64,000 nt of DNA from Diphasiastrum complanatum (taxonomy: Eukaryota; Streptophyta; Lycopodiopsida; Lycopodiales; Lycopodiaceae), in contig CM055097.1 of assembly GCA_029204225.1 (NCBI GenBank), positions 42,264,858-42,328,857 of the forward strand, read 5' to 3'. Shown here piece after piece: positions 53,850 to 64,000 of the stretch. Numbering within the stretch: position 1 is the first letter of the stretch; each line of letters starts with the position of its first letter. The notes beneath the pieces were generated by a model that saw only the letters and a list, made by a program, of their open reading frames with translations, was not told the DNA's origin and searched no databases. The position numbers were made by a program, and so were the translations under genes.

Positions 53850-56593
53850 TGGCTCAGAATCTGTTGATGTTTTCAATTTCGAGAAATTTAGGCTTCCTGA
53901 ACCCAAATGATTATCTCAAATTAATAGTTGATTATTGAGATGTAATATTTCTATCATTCGGGATGAGATATTTTATGATTTTGGAGAAAGTTCGGTTTGT
54001 AAGAGTATTGGATACTAATTACTGACTTTTTCAAATCTTTGATATCTTATACGTTGTCTCCTGAGAAACTTTTGATTGAAATTATGGAATTTATTTTAAA
54101 AGGGGGAGAAGAGAAGATAAGAATAAGACTTTCGATGAATCAGCCAATTGCATAGATTTTTGAAAAAAAATTCAGTATGTGCGCAAAGGTATGTGTGCAA
54201 AGGTAGAACTGTCTCTCTAAGTGATTATTTTGAATAATCTGGAACTAGAGGAGTTTTGGGGATGTTGAGCTGTGAGATATTCATGAATGTGAAAAGTAGT
54301 GGTAAAGATTAAATTAAGATTCAGTGATTGTTGCCAAGTACCATTTTGTTATGGATTGGATCAGAGGAATAAAGCTTTAATCTTAACCTTATGTCCAAGG
54401 ATGTCTGTATAAGTTGCCCTAATCTTGGTTTGAATACTAAGATATGTTGTAGGTTGAATGGTTGAAGAAATTTTGCCAGTAAATGTATGATGGTTGGAAA
54501 ACCTGTGATGTGGAATTATTCACTTTAGAGATTTCCTAGATATGTTAGTTACTCATGAAAAATCGAGTTCTTTGGTAGCTGAGTTGCAAGATTCTTAGTG
54601 AGTTAGGTGAGTAACATATGCGGATTATGGATATCTGCCAGTTTATAGACTATGTTTATTTATAGGAACATAGTTGGATATGTTGCTTATGTACATCTTA
54701 ATCTTGTGAATTTGCTATGTGTTTATATCGTATACTTAAACTAGTCAGAGTGCATAGACATATGAACAAGTAATGTTCAAAATAGTTACTTGCAGGTGAA
54801 TGGTTTTTCCAGTGGAAAAAATAATTCATTAACTCAGTGATGGTTTAAAAAAGGATCCAAATGGGGATAATCGAGATATGCACCTAGACATTTAAGATTT
54901 CTGAATCATTTACAATTGACTTGAGTAATTGGATTACTCCTGTTTAGAAGTTAATTGGATAAAAAAGTAGTGTGAAGAGAATTCACCAGGAACTATTTAT
55001 TTTGATCTATAATGCTTATAAGACACATGATTTGTGAGTCATCATCTATGGGAGTTATGTGCATAGAGTATAGAGGATTCTTGATATTGAATATTTATTG
55101 AATGAGAAATATATCCTAAGTTATTGACTGAATCCCAGTGAGCTCATATTGGATGACAGAGTCTAACTAATATTAAGAATAACCACTGAATTCAGCAGAA
55201 CTTTGTAATATCTAGATTTTGTTTTAGGTGATTGTATAAAGTCTATATTATTAAAGACGAATGTTATAATGGTCTTTGGAACTCACAATCTGATTAAGAA
55301 TTGGGGAGAAGAATATTCTTGAAATCCAATAATTTTCCTTGTGGAAAAGATTTTAGAATGTTTCTTATATTTCATGAGTGGTATGTTGTGCATATACTCC
55401 AGTATTTTTTAATGATTAAGTATGGTTTTGGAATCCTTTAAATTATGATTGACAAATCATAAAGTTCTAAATGTTATGATTGAAGAATCATAAATTGATA
55501 CTTAGTGAACATGAAAATGTGAGGATTCTTAAGATAATGAGTAATTCTTGATCAATTGGGAGAGTCAAGGATTTAGATCTGTTATTTGAACTCTAAATTC
55601 CTTTAGTCTAGTGCATATTTGAGATTATGTAAATCTCACAAGCATTTCCATTAAGTAATTGTTTACTTATAAGGAATTTGCTTACCTTTAGAGATTGTAG
55701 TCAAGGAATGCTTGTGTACAATTTTCAGCCTAAAATCTCCGGTTAATTAGGAGCAGTTAAGTCTATCATGATTGAATGGTTGCTATTTCTCTGCATATAT
55801 TGCTAGGAATAGAGCGCTTAACTCTAGAGAGTATATGGGTTACTCAGGATTGAGTTAAAGTCATTTTTTATTTTGATGGATTTCTTAGAGATTTTGGTAG
55901 GATGAATGTTTGTACTTTAGCTTTTTTGAAAAATTCTAAGTGTATTGGTACCAAGAAGCATTTATGACAGGTCAAGTAATTGTGGATAGTCTTGAACTAT
56001 AATTGTTTGAATCTTTAACTTTTGAACATTGATTTTCGGGGTAAGGTGACATTTCACCCAGTGATTCATGTAAACTGATGTTACATTAAGGTGATGTTAC
56101 TAGATTGGAGAGAATCATGCCAATAGAAAAATTTATCGCTTAGTGTACTTCTAAAGACAAACATAGTACTTTGGTACAAAGATAAATAATTGGTGAATTA
56201 TTCCATCTCTAAGTACTTCTTGAAGTCAGACTAGAGATTGATTTTCAGGGTAAATGTGAAAGTTAAAAGACTGATTTGTTAAATTTTGAACTTGATCTTC
56301 AGGATTGGTCGACTGCTCATCCAGTGTATCATATAAACTTAGTTTATATGATGATGACAATTGGATGTATTGAAGATTTTACCCATTTGGAGGACTTATC
56401 GCTCAATGTACCTTTGGACCCTGAAAGAGTACTCTGAATCAGAGACAAACAATTGAGAAATCATTCTATCTCTGAGTGCTTGATTAGGTTGGTTGGTTAG
56501 TTTGAGGATAATGATTAATGGGAAAGAGTTAAAAACATACAAATTGGATCTTCCCTAGTTACTCGTTCGGAGGACAAAATTGGTTTAAGGGGG
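53850..56593 (+). mobile_element. Heavily decayed Ty3/gypsy
   Basis: AT-rich and full of stops. The 3' end is assignable because 56285-56570 matches the gypsy at 43340-43620 (FELDLQDWSTAHPVYHI, HLEDLSLNVPLDPERV, RNHSISECLIRL), followed by a homologous PPT and LTR start. 56025-56230 is a second, more diverged copy of the same segment. From 53850 to 56020 I cannot read motifs with confidence. The LTR element at 48263-53842 may be inserted in it, since AT-rich sequence lies on both sides. Confidence 0.6.
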
Positions 56594-57010
56594 AAAGAAT
56601 GTTACGTCCATGTCCACTATGTGGGATTTGGAATTATTTTCTGACATGGATAGCCTATCACTCCCGTGTATATGGTAATTAATAATCATATAAGGACCCA
56701 GACCTATATTTCGACATAGGAGCACTTGCATGGTGTTTGACTGCTATAATGCAAAAATAGGAGTTCAAATGCTATTCCAGGTTGCACGGGGATTCTAAGA
56801 GGAATATTTTCTTCTATATATTAGTGGAAACTCACCCATCTACCTATTGGATTTTCTGATCTTTGCTATTGCATTCTGGTGAAGTGGTTAGGGTATTGAC
56901 TAGCCATTTCCTGTTGGTTGGGTAGTTTGGCTCCACAGGTGTCCTTTTGGTTGCATGCAACAGGATCTAGTCGGATCTTTACTAGGCGATCTTTACACAA
57001 CTGCTCGAGA
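56594..57010 (+). repeat. Gypsy 3' LTR (second copy)
   Basis: TGTTACGTCCATGTCCACTA follows GGTTTAAGGGGGAAAGAA. A TATA-like TCTATATATTAG lies at about 56812. The end is estimated from the resumption of LINE sequence at about 57020. Confidence 0.55.
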
Positions 57011-57119
57011 CCCCACCCCTTTTGGCTTGTACCTTTCCACATGACAACTCTCAAACTGGTTCCTTTAGTCATTTGTTTACAAGTAGCCCCATTGGGAGCC
57101 CCACTTCATGTCCTTTGCA

Positions 57120-58401
57120 TCTAAGGTTTTGGTCGTCGACCACATTTTGGCTGCCCATATGGTCATTTTTTCTTCTATTCTTAGTGCCACCAAAGCCTTT
57201 CACAACTCCATCACTCCACTCCTTTGCCGCTTCCTTTGGGTTGGCAAGAGTCCCCTTCTTTCGTAGTTGGTTTGCACGGCCACTACGGCTGATGGCAGCC
57301 TCAACATCCCCTTGTTATGCGTTGTCTCTCCTCTTTGGTCCACCCTTCTTAGCATTGACACTTTTTTCTCTTGGCCTATATGGCTTCCGTAGCTACCGTT
57401 CCTCGACCACTTTGGTCCTTCCCTTCCTTTTCTAAGTTGCTCACCTTTGGCTGCTCCTTCCACTTTAAGGGCCCCTTTATCCTCTGAAACCTTGCTTCAG
57501 CCTTCATGGATTTTCGCCACCTCCCCCTTTCCTGGTTTGAGTACTGCAAGTTCTTCTTTTTGACGAGCTAATATGGACCTCCTCTTTCTTCCCTCTGGCC
57601 TCTCTCTTTGCCTCCCACCCTCGCCTTTCTCTTGCCTTGGCTCGCAAGGGCCTCACCATTCTTGGTCAGGTCATTTTGGTTCCTCCCTGTCAGATTCATC
57701 CTTCGTCTATCTTAACTGTCAATGAGCCCTCTCTTTTGAATCTCGCTTCCTTGTATGCTCTAGGGCTTCATATTGCCTATGGCTCTTTTGCCATGGACAA
57801 CTGGGAGCCACTTCTTGACTTGTCACTCCTTGGCCATCGGGCTACCCATCTTCGTCATTATTCTTCTCTATTTTCGACTTTTTACAGTATTGCATCCTTG
57901 CCAAGTCCCTTCCTCTTTTGGCCAAATGGCCCTTCCTTGTTGACCTCCTTTGCCTTGTTTGTTAATTGGCGGAGGATATTGCTGAGCACTTGTTCTATCA
58001 CTGCCGTTGGAATCTATGGCTGGACATCTTCTTCGCTGTTGGCAGCTCCCTATCCACTTCACACTTGATACCATCATGTTGGGCGACTCACAGATTCAAG
58101 AGTGTTCGTCATTTACTTTTTGGCATTTGTGCAAGTTTTCAATACTTTGGCAGATATGGTTGACACAAAATCGATAGGTTTTTGATGGCTCTTCCTCTCT
58201 GCTCTCAGTAGTGGCTGCTTGTGGTTAGCTATGTACTTATGTAATGCTATTTAATTATATTGGATTGCCTCCCTGCTTGGTGTGTGCGATAGTCCTTTTA
58301 TTATTCGTATAATACACCCTTAGAAGAGCTTTACAGTGCTTGAGCCTTGGGTTGACACTTACTTTTTGTACATGTATCTAAAAGTTTTGAAAAAAAAAAA
58401 A
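57120..58401 (+). mobile_element. Plant L1-type LINE, 3' portion with poly(A) tail
   Basis: RT end region (SATKAFHNSITPLL, FLWVGKSPLLS; about 57180-57270), following sequence in shifting frames, a zf-RVT-like region (EDIAEHLFYHCRWNLW, about 57970-58020), a 3' UTR and a terminal A run (58389-58401). It belongs to the DUF4283-type family seen at 45640-47950, and is 5'-truncated or separated from it by the nested elements. The poly(A) end contrasts with the CT tails of the other LINE family. Confidence 0.65.
57960..58200 (+). pseudogene. LINE zf-RVT-like C-terminal region
   Basis: The frame reads LAEDIAEHLFYHCRWNLWLD, FFAVGSSL and RHLLFGICASFQYFGRYG. The E-x-x-x-H-L-F-x-x-C spacing and following aromatic residues fit the zf-RVT domain at the end of plant LINE ORF2 proteins. 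The first Cys pair is not readable. Dead fragment. Confidence 0.55.
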
Positions 58402-58479
58402 CAAAACACATCAAATCAAATGCATGTATATATCAAATTCATTATTCAGCGTCTACATTTTTTTTATTCGCCTCGCCTC

Positions 58480-58870
58480 CGTGCTCCTCTCTCATCCCTA
58501 TTAATAATTAAAGCAACTCCTCATCATCATTACTCATACTTTCTCTCCTCTCATTCTCACTCTTACACACACACATATACATGTCACACACTATATATGT
58601 CTCTCTCGCCATTCTTCCGTCCATCTGAGTCTTGAGATACGATGGTGGGCAGAATTGTGTTTATGTCGAAGGAGCGCGACGTGGGTTCTCTTCCACTAAT
58701 TGTAACCCACTTCAGTGCTTCACCCAAACTGACAGCCGGCACCCATGGCACGCATGCTACAGGTGCCCACCCTTTTCCATTGTTTGCTTCTTTTGCTGGT
58801 TGCACTGGGATATGGCGTCTTGGGAGGGAGGAATCTGTTTTTTCATGGATAGACGTCTGACGCACAGTCA
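58480..58870 (+). other. Possible host exon with CT-rich leader
   Basis: A CT- and AC-rich stretch (58545-58615) is followed by ATG at 58642 and 72 codons (MVGRIVFMSKERDVGSLPLI; LTAGTHGTHATGAHPFPLF). CTACAG|GTGCCC at about 58760 could be a splice donor. The opposite strand is also open over 95 codons (58871-58584), so coding sense is uncertain. No family recognised. It is the least repeat-like segment nearby. Confidence 0.25.
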
Positions 58871-58879
58871 AACGTGAGA

Positions 58880-59860
58880 GCTAGGTTTGAAAGTAGCAGG
58901 TTTATGAGCTTCCTATGATACATACAGTAGTTTGAATGAAGGAACTAGCTAGCTAGCGCTTTGGACTCATTTTTTTAATATTAACCTGATCTTCGTGCGC
59001 ACTTCAGCACACGTTTGTTGATGTCAACCTCTACTAGTTGGCAAGTACATCTTGCAGGCTGAACGTTGGCCCTATGCAAAAGGATAATGGGTTGTGCATT
59101 ACGTAGATGTATGTCTCCTTGATCTATCTGTCTGTAATAGATGCACATCACTGCAATAGAAATTGTTACTGGTGAGGAGAAACATGGTTAACCTAAGCAA
59201 TGTGTAAACGTTAAAGTTCATCATTCGGGGGGTGAAAATTTTACTTGCGTGTATGATTCTGAGAACAGTTTTCTGTGGATGATACGGAATTGAGATTAGA
59301 TTCAGAATACAATGCCAGATATTTTCTACTTCATACGTATTCAGTTTCATCTGAGCTAAGAACACCACCATATACTAGTTGATGAATCTTCGGATTCTCT
59401 CTGCCAGGTACATGAAATATCGGATTGAAGTAGCTTTTTCAGGAACTTAGAACCTTGTTTTCTTCTTTGCTTATGTTAAGATTTCTATTTGGGAAGTGTG
59501 CTGCCTTGACTGTTGAATATTTTTTCTCGTGTGGACGCGTGCGCAATTACACCCATAGACTCTCTCTCTCTCTCTCTTTCTTCAAGTTGCAAATATTTGC
59601 TTATTCATCACTAAAAATGTTCCCTTGTTGTGACACACACTTATAGCTGCGATTGTTTCTTATTTCCTATGATGTCCTGCTGATGTTTGACATCCTAAGA
59701 TTTGTTGCAGGTGCGACATTCTAGTTTCCTCTCACAAGCACACACACGAACACTCTCCACTCACCTGTTATTTTGAACACTCTCCACTGATGCATTATTT
59801 ATGATTTTAACTTCTAGACTCACGTAGCAATTCCGACAATGAGACCCAACACCAGTAACC
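58880..59860. other. No supported gene
   Basis: Mixed AT-rich sequence with a short CT tract at 59561-59577. No protein motif or element end recognised. Confidence 0.4.
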
Positions 59861-59862
59861 TC

Positions 59863-59870
<8 letters not shown>

Positions 59871-59928
<58 letters not shown>
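59871..59928 (+). repeat. (CT)n(CA)n compound microsatellite
   Basis: About 30 bp CT followed by 28 bp CA. Not preceded by a LINE 3' end. Confidence 0.95.
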
Positions 59929-59931
<3 letters not shown>

Positions 59932-60059
59932 GACCCACCCACTCTCGCACCAAGAATAGCTCTTCAATTCAAGCTTAAAGTCTGCAATAGCTTAGTTATG
60001 CTGCGAAGAGGTTATGCATAGGCTGCGTATGAATCTCTGTATCTCCCCTTGTATGTTAG

Positions 60060-60391
60060 ATCTGCTGGAAAGTGGCAGGTGCATTCGTGAGTCCAAAGGG
60101 TAAAACAAAAAACTCATAATGGTCGTACCTGGATGAAAAACCAGTCTTAGGAACATCCTCGTTCCTAGTCCTTATCTGATGGTATTCTGATCTAAGGTCA
60201 ATCTAGGAGAAATACTTAGCTCCATTCAAACGATCCATTAGATCATCCATTCTAGATAAGGGATATCTATTCTTGATGGTTAAATCATTTAACTTTTTAA
60301 AATCGCCACACAATCGTGTGCCTTCGTCCTTTTTACTAACCAAAAAGATTGGTGCTCCCCAAGGGGACTTACTAGGCTGGATGTGGCCCAT
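60060..60391 (-). pseudogene. Gypsy RT N-terminal part
   Basis: [58 protein letters not shown], then a stop and [11 protein letters not shown] (catalytic Asp), [20 protein letters not shown]. Conserved but truncated before the YxDD block. VDYRxLN has become GDFKKLN, which is tolerated in the family. Confidence 0.85.
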
Positions 60392-60489
60392 CCAAGGAAG
60401 CTCCTATAACTACTTAGAAATTTCATCCTCTTCCTTAATGCTAACCCTGCATGGAAAAAGAGATACATGTTGGCTACCAAGAAGTAACT

Positions 60490-61130
60490 CTATTTGATGG
60501 TCGACACTCCTTTGGGGAGGTAGGCCATCAGGTAGTTTTCAGGAAAAATATCGCTAAATTTATGCCTAAGTTTGTTAAATATCCTACCTTTAGATGAGTT
60601 AACATTTAAGGGATTATTTACAGACACATTCAAAGGCATATGCGATAAATCAATATTTGGACTCTGAACAATATGATCATCAACATAGACTTCATCTTTA
60701 AGAAAGCAAAGATAAACTTTATTTTCAGAGTCTTTCAAATATTCAACAACTTCTAAAGCAGATATAACAGGATCAGAAGGGCTATGCACATCGCCTTTAA
60801 GTTCAACAAATGAGCCATTATGCAAAAAGGTTACACTATGAGTTACATAGTCCTTTCTTAAGGACTCATTTTCGGAGTAAAACCACTCATTTCCTAAGAT
60901 TATGTCTACGTTATCTAAATTCATAATATGAAAGTTAAGCGGTTTGACATAATCTTGAATCTTGAGCGGCAACTAAGGCACAAGTTGGTCCCAAGCTTCC
61001 CGATGTTCCCCCGACGTCATTTTCACCACATACAAATGGTTACTTGGCGCGGCGGCCGCCTTTGAGTTTTTGCACCAGTTTAGCATTTATGAAGTTATGT
61101 GTAGAACCATCATCAAGAAGACCCGCTAAG
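60490..61130 (-). pseudogene. Gypsy aspartic protease and linker
   Basis: DDGSTHNFINAKL carries the catalytic Asp in DDGSTHNF (usually DSGATHNF/DxGSSHNF). Then a stop near 60973, and a 160-codon open frame with PLKIQDYVKPLNFHIMNLDN, VDIILGNEWFYSENESLRKD, VTFLHNGSFVELKGD and KLRHKFSDIFPENYLMAYLP. This is the usual protease C-terminus (DIILGxxWL) and pre-RT linker. One stop separates the active site from the rest. Confidence 0.8.
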
Positions 61131-61439
61131 GCCTCCCGATGGAATATAGCATACGCATCCTCCTCCTCTCGTGATCTTGGTGGCAACTCTAGAACCCTTG
61201 CCACATCAATTTCATCGGGATTAACTCACATAATTAAACCAAGATCTTTCTCAGTAATGGTAAATGATTTAAAAAAAAATAGCAAATTTAAACTTTGAAG
61301 CCTAAAGGTTCTTAGTCCAGACTCTAGACAGATCATGGTAGACTCTACAGAATTCAGATTACCTGTATGGGCTCCCTGGTCTCTTTCTTAGCTTCTTCAA
61401 AAGTTGTAGGTTGGCATGCACAAACACCAACCTCTCCAA

Positions 61440-63195
61440 CTATGCAATAGAAAGTCTATTCCTCCTCTTCATACTTATAAGAAAGAACATGCTCCAACTT
61501 CTCTTGCATGCAACTGCTGCGTAGTCTTGTGAGAGGACGCGGATGGCAAGCCTCTGCAACTTGGGAACATCATTCCCATACTTCATCCACCCTGAAATAT
61601 GGTGCAATTGCCCTTCCCTCAACTGTGCACCTAGACGTCCGAAATCGAGGCCCTCGGTCCTGAACATTCAACATTCATCACCATTCAAAATAGTGAATAA
61701 TAAATACTTATTACTAACTCAGACTTCAGTACATACAACATAGATGAAATTTGAATCACGATGGCACTAAGAGTAGCTTGTAATTACTAAGTACATACCT
61801 GAATACATTCAAGTCGTCCATGAGTGCATCTTGATCCCTAGGATTAGGATAGACAGAGGAGACGTAGGAATGCAATCCCTGCATGAGCTCTCGATCATGG
61901 AATTGATCCTCCCTCCTCCATAGTGGATGAAGCAATGCAGCCACGACATGCAGAGGTTGATGGAACCATTGCCAACTATCTAGAAACATGCCCCTTACTT
62001 CTTCCAACCTGCAAACAATCAGGAGTGAACATTCAAGTCTCAAGAACCCAGATTCCAATTTCCGATTAAAAATAAAATCTGCAAATACTCATTATTTTAA
62101 CAAATCATGAATGTTTAATGAAGAATCAACTTTCAACGTATTAATATACCTGTTAGCATCTATGTTGGTGCAACTCTGAAGCTGCTCTCCCAGCCTATCC
62201 ATGAACTCATAGAGAAGGCCTAAAGTGCAACCCTCTCTATCAGTAAGGTGCAACACACTATAGATAGGCTGCATTGATGTGACAATGGTGCGTGCATCAT
62301 CCCAAAATGCAGTAGACATCACAGTCGTCTCAAATCTCCTGGACCTGGCCTCTCATGATAGGCCCCACTCTGCCCAATAGTTTGAAACAACCATTTGCCC
62401 TAGGCTTGCATGCACTTTTAGGAGCTACTCCAAAACAAGGAACATAAAGGCAAACCTGGAATGAAAAAGAATGGTAATTGGTCATAGGTAGTAGGCTATA
62501 GCAAAATTCAAATTTTATGAGACATGAAGCTTCAACAAAATTGCAAATCAAAATATTGGAAACAGGTTGGAACTTGGTAGTTACCTACTAGGGGCAGGCC
62601 TTCGGAAATCCAAGCTGGAATGGGACCTGAACATGCTCAAGGCCCTCTGTCTCTTAGAGACAAATCTCATCAAGAATCGTGCCATGTCTTCAACCTCCTT
62701 GACCAGGGTAATCTTGCAATGTCTTCAACCAGGAGGTCAAGGTAGTGTACGACACATGGAGTCCAAAAAATCCAAGTGTACTTCTCATTCACGAGCTTCT
62801 CCATGGCAGCACAATTGGATGCGTTGTCCGTGACAACTTGTAAAATTGGAATTCCGACAAAGGCTAAATCAACATTGAGCATTCCGCAAAGTTCAAACAA
62901 GTCACAACGAATGTCGAAATTCACAAAAAATATTAAATGGCAAATGCAAATTGCAACGTTCAAAACAATAATCACGGTTCACAATGTAACTTCCAAGTCT
63001 CATTATGTTGAAACTTGAGTGTGCAATATAGATTAAAGTGCATACCTGGACAACATTTTCTTTTCCGACCTCTTCAATGGCATGTGAGATGTACTCAAAT
63101 AATCTCTTGCCATCCAATGCCAAGCTTGCCTCCGACGTGTCAATGGACCTCAAAAACATGGTGCCCATGCAAGAAGACACCACCTCTTGGGACCG
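61440..63195 (-). pseudogene. hAT transposase gene (DUF659/hAT-C type), five exons, 5' end missing
   Basis: Minus-strand exons: 63195-63046, 62837-62585, 62455-62150, 62008-61799 and 61659-about 61440. GTMFLRSIDTSEA to KENVVQ and VVTDNASNCAAMEKLV, FWTPCVVHYLDLLVEDIA form the DUF659 domain; RRFETTVMSTAFWDDAR and WFHQPLHVVAALLHPLW the central region; WMKYGNDVPKLQRLAIRVLS and MKRRNRLSIA the hAT dimerisation domain. Donors are CAG|GTATG or similar and three of four junctions restore the frame (APS-R-FAF, DAN-R-LEE, NVF-R-TEG). Defects: acceptor AG changed to AA at 62838, stops at GLS-EAR and VLE-LLK, a frameshift near 62690. The BED finger is missing. Confidence 0.85.
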
Positions 63196-63199
63196 TGCG

Positions 63200-63335
63200 G
63201 AAAAGCAAAAAAATTTGCGTTTTTTTCACAATCGTTTGGAACGTCTTGTTGACGTTTCGAAATGGCCCCGTTTCGAACGAGACGTTTCAAACGCGTTCCA
63301 TCATTTGAAACACGTTTCGATGAATCATTGAATAG
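63200..63335. repeat. GAAACG/CGTTTC palindrome cluster
   Basis: GTTTGGAACG, GACGTTTCGAAATGG, CGTTTCGAACGAGACGTTTC, AAACGCGTTCC and GAAACACGTTTC follow each other next to the upstream edge of the transposase gene. Similar repeats fill the ends of the hAT elements at 28372 and 29315. This may be a hAT end, either of the transposase-bearing element or of another inserted into it. No TIR/TSD was fixed. Confidence 0.55.
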
Positions 63336-63449
63336 AAACTCTTTTTTCCATCAGTTGCTCTTGAGACAAAAAAGCATTGTAGTGCTTAACTCAATTTTCA
63401 GTTTAAGATCAGGGCTATACTCTACAAAAATAGAGTATGTGTCCCTAAT

Positions 63450-64000
63450 TTAGAGGATTTCAAGTGCCAATCCTCCTGCGGGGCACCCAAGCATTTAGAA
63501 AATTTATGAGCTTCTGTCAACAATGAGCCAAACTGAATCATGGCCCTTCCCTGTACGTGGAAGCCCCACCACAAAATCCATAGAAATGCTTTCCCACTTT
63601 CCAGCAGGAATATCCAATGGATGTAATAGGCCACTAGCTTTTAGCCTTTCTGCTTTATTAATTAACATTCAGTACATCTAAGTACATAAGCCTCTACTTG
63701 ACTTTTCATCTTAGGCCACCAAAAGTGCCGCCTAACTAATCAAGAGTTCTTTGTCTACCCGGATGTCCTGCTCATGGACTATCATGACACTTATGCATGA
63801 TTTGGGCCCTAACTGTGTCAGTCTCCGGTACACATACCTTGCCCTTACGAAACAAGATCCCATTTCGTATAACAAAATCCATTTCAGTCTTTCCCTGATT
63901 CGAGGAATCCTGCATATCCGAATCGACCCCAGAAAGTACTTGTTGCGAGTGCTTTCTAAAAAATGAATCGGACTCAAAAAGTCCTTGGCGAGACTGATAT
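63450..64000 (-). pseudogene. Gypsy integrase N-terminal part (runs off window)
   Basis: Minus strand from the window end: EMDFVIRNGILFRKGKVCVP, DTVRAQIMHKCHDSP, a break, then [20 protein letters not shown] (H2C2 finger), and in another frame [16 protein letters not shown] with DFVVGLPR and SVWLIVDR. These are the zinc-binding and first catalytic blocks of gypsy integrase. It stops near 63450. It lies upstream, in minus sense, of the hAT gene, whereas protease-RT lies downstream, so two different gypsy copies are involved. Confidence 0.75.

Larger units (their letters stand above)
60050..61330 (-). mobile_element. Ty3/gypsy fragment (protease to RT)
   Basis: Minus strand: protease active site LLDDGSTHNFINAKL (about 61130-61078), protease end and linker (60972-60490), then RT start to the LPFGLTNAP block (60391-60060). 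Everything after that RT block is missing. This lies just downstream, in minus sense, of the hAT transposase gene. Confidence 0.8.

Noticed and set aside
58584-58871. 95-codon minus-strand frame as a gene
   Set aside because: It overlaps the plus-strand candidate almost completely and has no recognised domain; neither strand can be preferred with confidence.

Overview
This is a stretch of land-plant nuclear DNA made almost entirely of transposable-element remains layered on each other. The plant assignment rests on the element mix: Ty3/gypsy with a chromodomain remnant, Ty1/copia, a LINE with a DUF4283-like ORF1 and zf-RVT-like finger, CACTA and hAT transposases, and a plant-like 25S rRNA piece. 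The sequence does not identify a species. I found no intact single-copy host gene, tRNA or CRISPR array.

Layout. 1-5.3 kb: a minus-strand gypsy remnant, split by a 697-bp non-autonomous hAT element with an 8-bp target-site duplication (TSD), then a plus-strand CACTA transposase remnant. 5.3-7.9 kb: sparse sequence, a GC-rich palindromic island, and a possible Helitron-type end with a tandem repeat. 7.9-14 kb: a hAT-related element whose CT-rich interior is occupied by four LINE copies (A, B, C, G) lying head to tail, each ending in a (CT)n or (CTTT)n tail. 14.3-17.2 kb: minus-strand LINE copy D, joined at its 5' end to about 207 bp of 25S rRNA in the same orientation. 17.4-19.7 kb: LINE fragments in both orientations. 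19.8-23.3 kb: an LTR-like segment and a weak degenerate repeat. 23.4-26.3 kb: LINE copy E next to a copia fragment. 26.5-28.2 kb: unrecognised open frames. 28.4-30.7 kb: two more hAT-family elements. 31-40 kb: LTR-like pieces, copia fragments in both orientations and a GGCGCC-rich tandem-repeat tract. 40.4-44.2 kb: a recognisable gypsy pol and its 3' LTR. 45-47.8 kb and 57-58.4 kb: two parts of a different, poly(A)-tailed LINE. 48.3-53.8 kb: a complete LTR retroelement with a GTGAA TSD, primer-binding site (PBS) and polypurine tract (PPT), which carries no pol and an unrecognised ORF of about 970 codons. 53.9-57 kb: a heavily decayed gypsy. 60-64 kb: two gypsy fragments around a multi-exon hAT transposase gene.

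How they fit together. The CT-tailed LINE family encodes a coiled-coil/RRM ORF1 and an APE-type endonuclease, reverse transcriptase and CCHC finger in ORF2. No copy here retains all of these. Each lost a different internal block, yet four plus-strand copies and D keep the same 3' end, including a small hairpin with compensatory base changes. The three hAT-family elements with TSDs share subterminal GAAACG or GGAACG palindromes and a conserved interior. The transposase gene at 61.4-63.2 kb is a candidate for their source. The strongest candidates for undescribed biology are the microsatellite-associated LINE chain, the pol-less LTR element with its unknown protein, and the rRNA-LINE chimera. 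Homology calls come from reading motifs by eye; no database search was possible.
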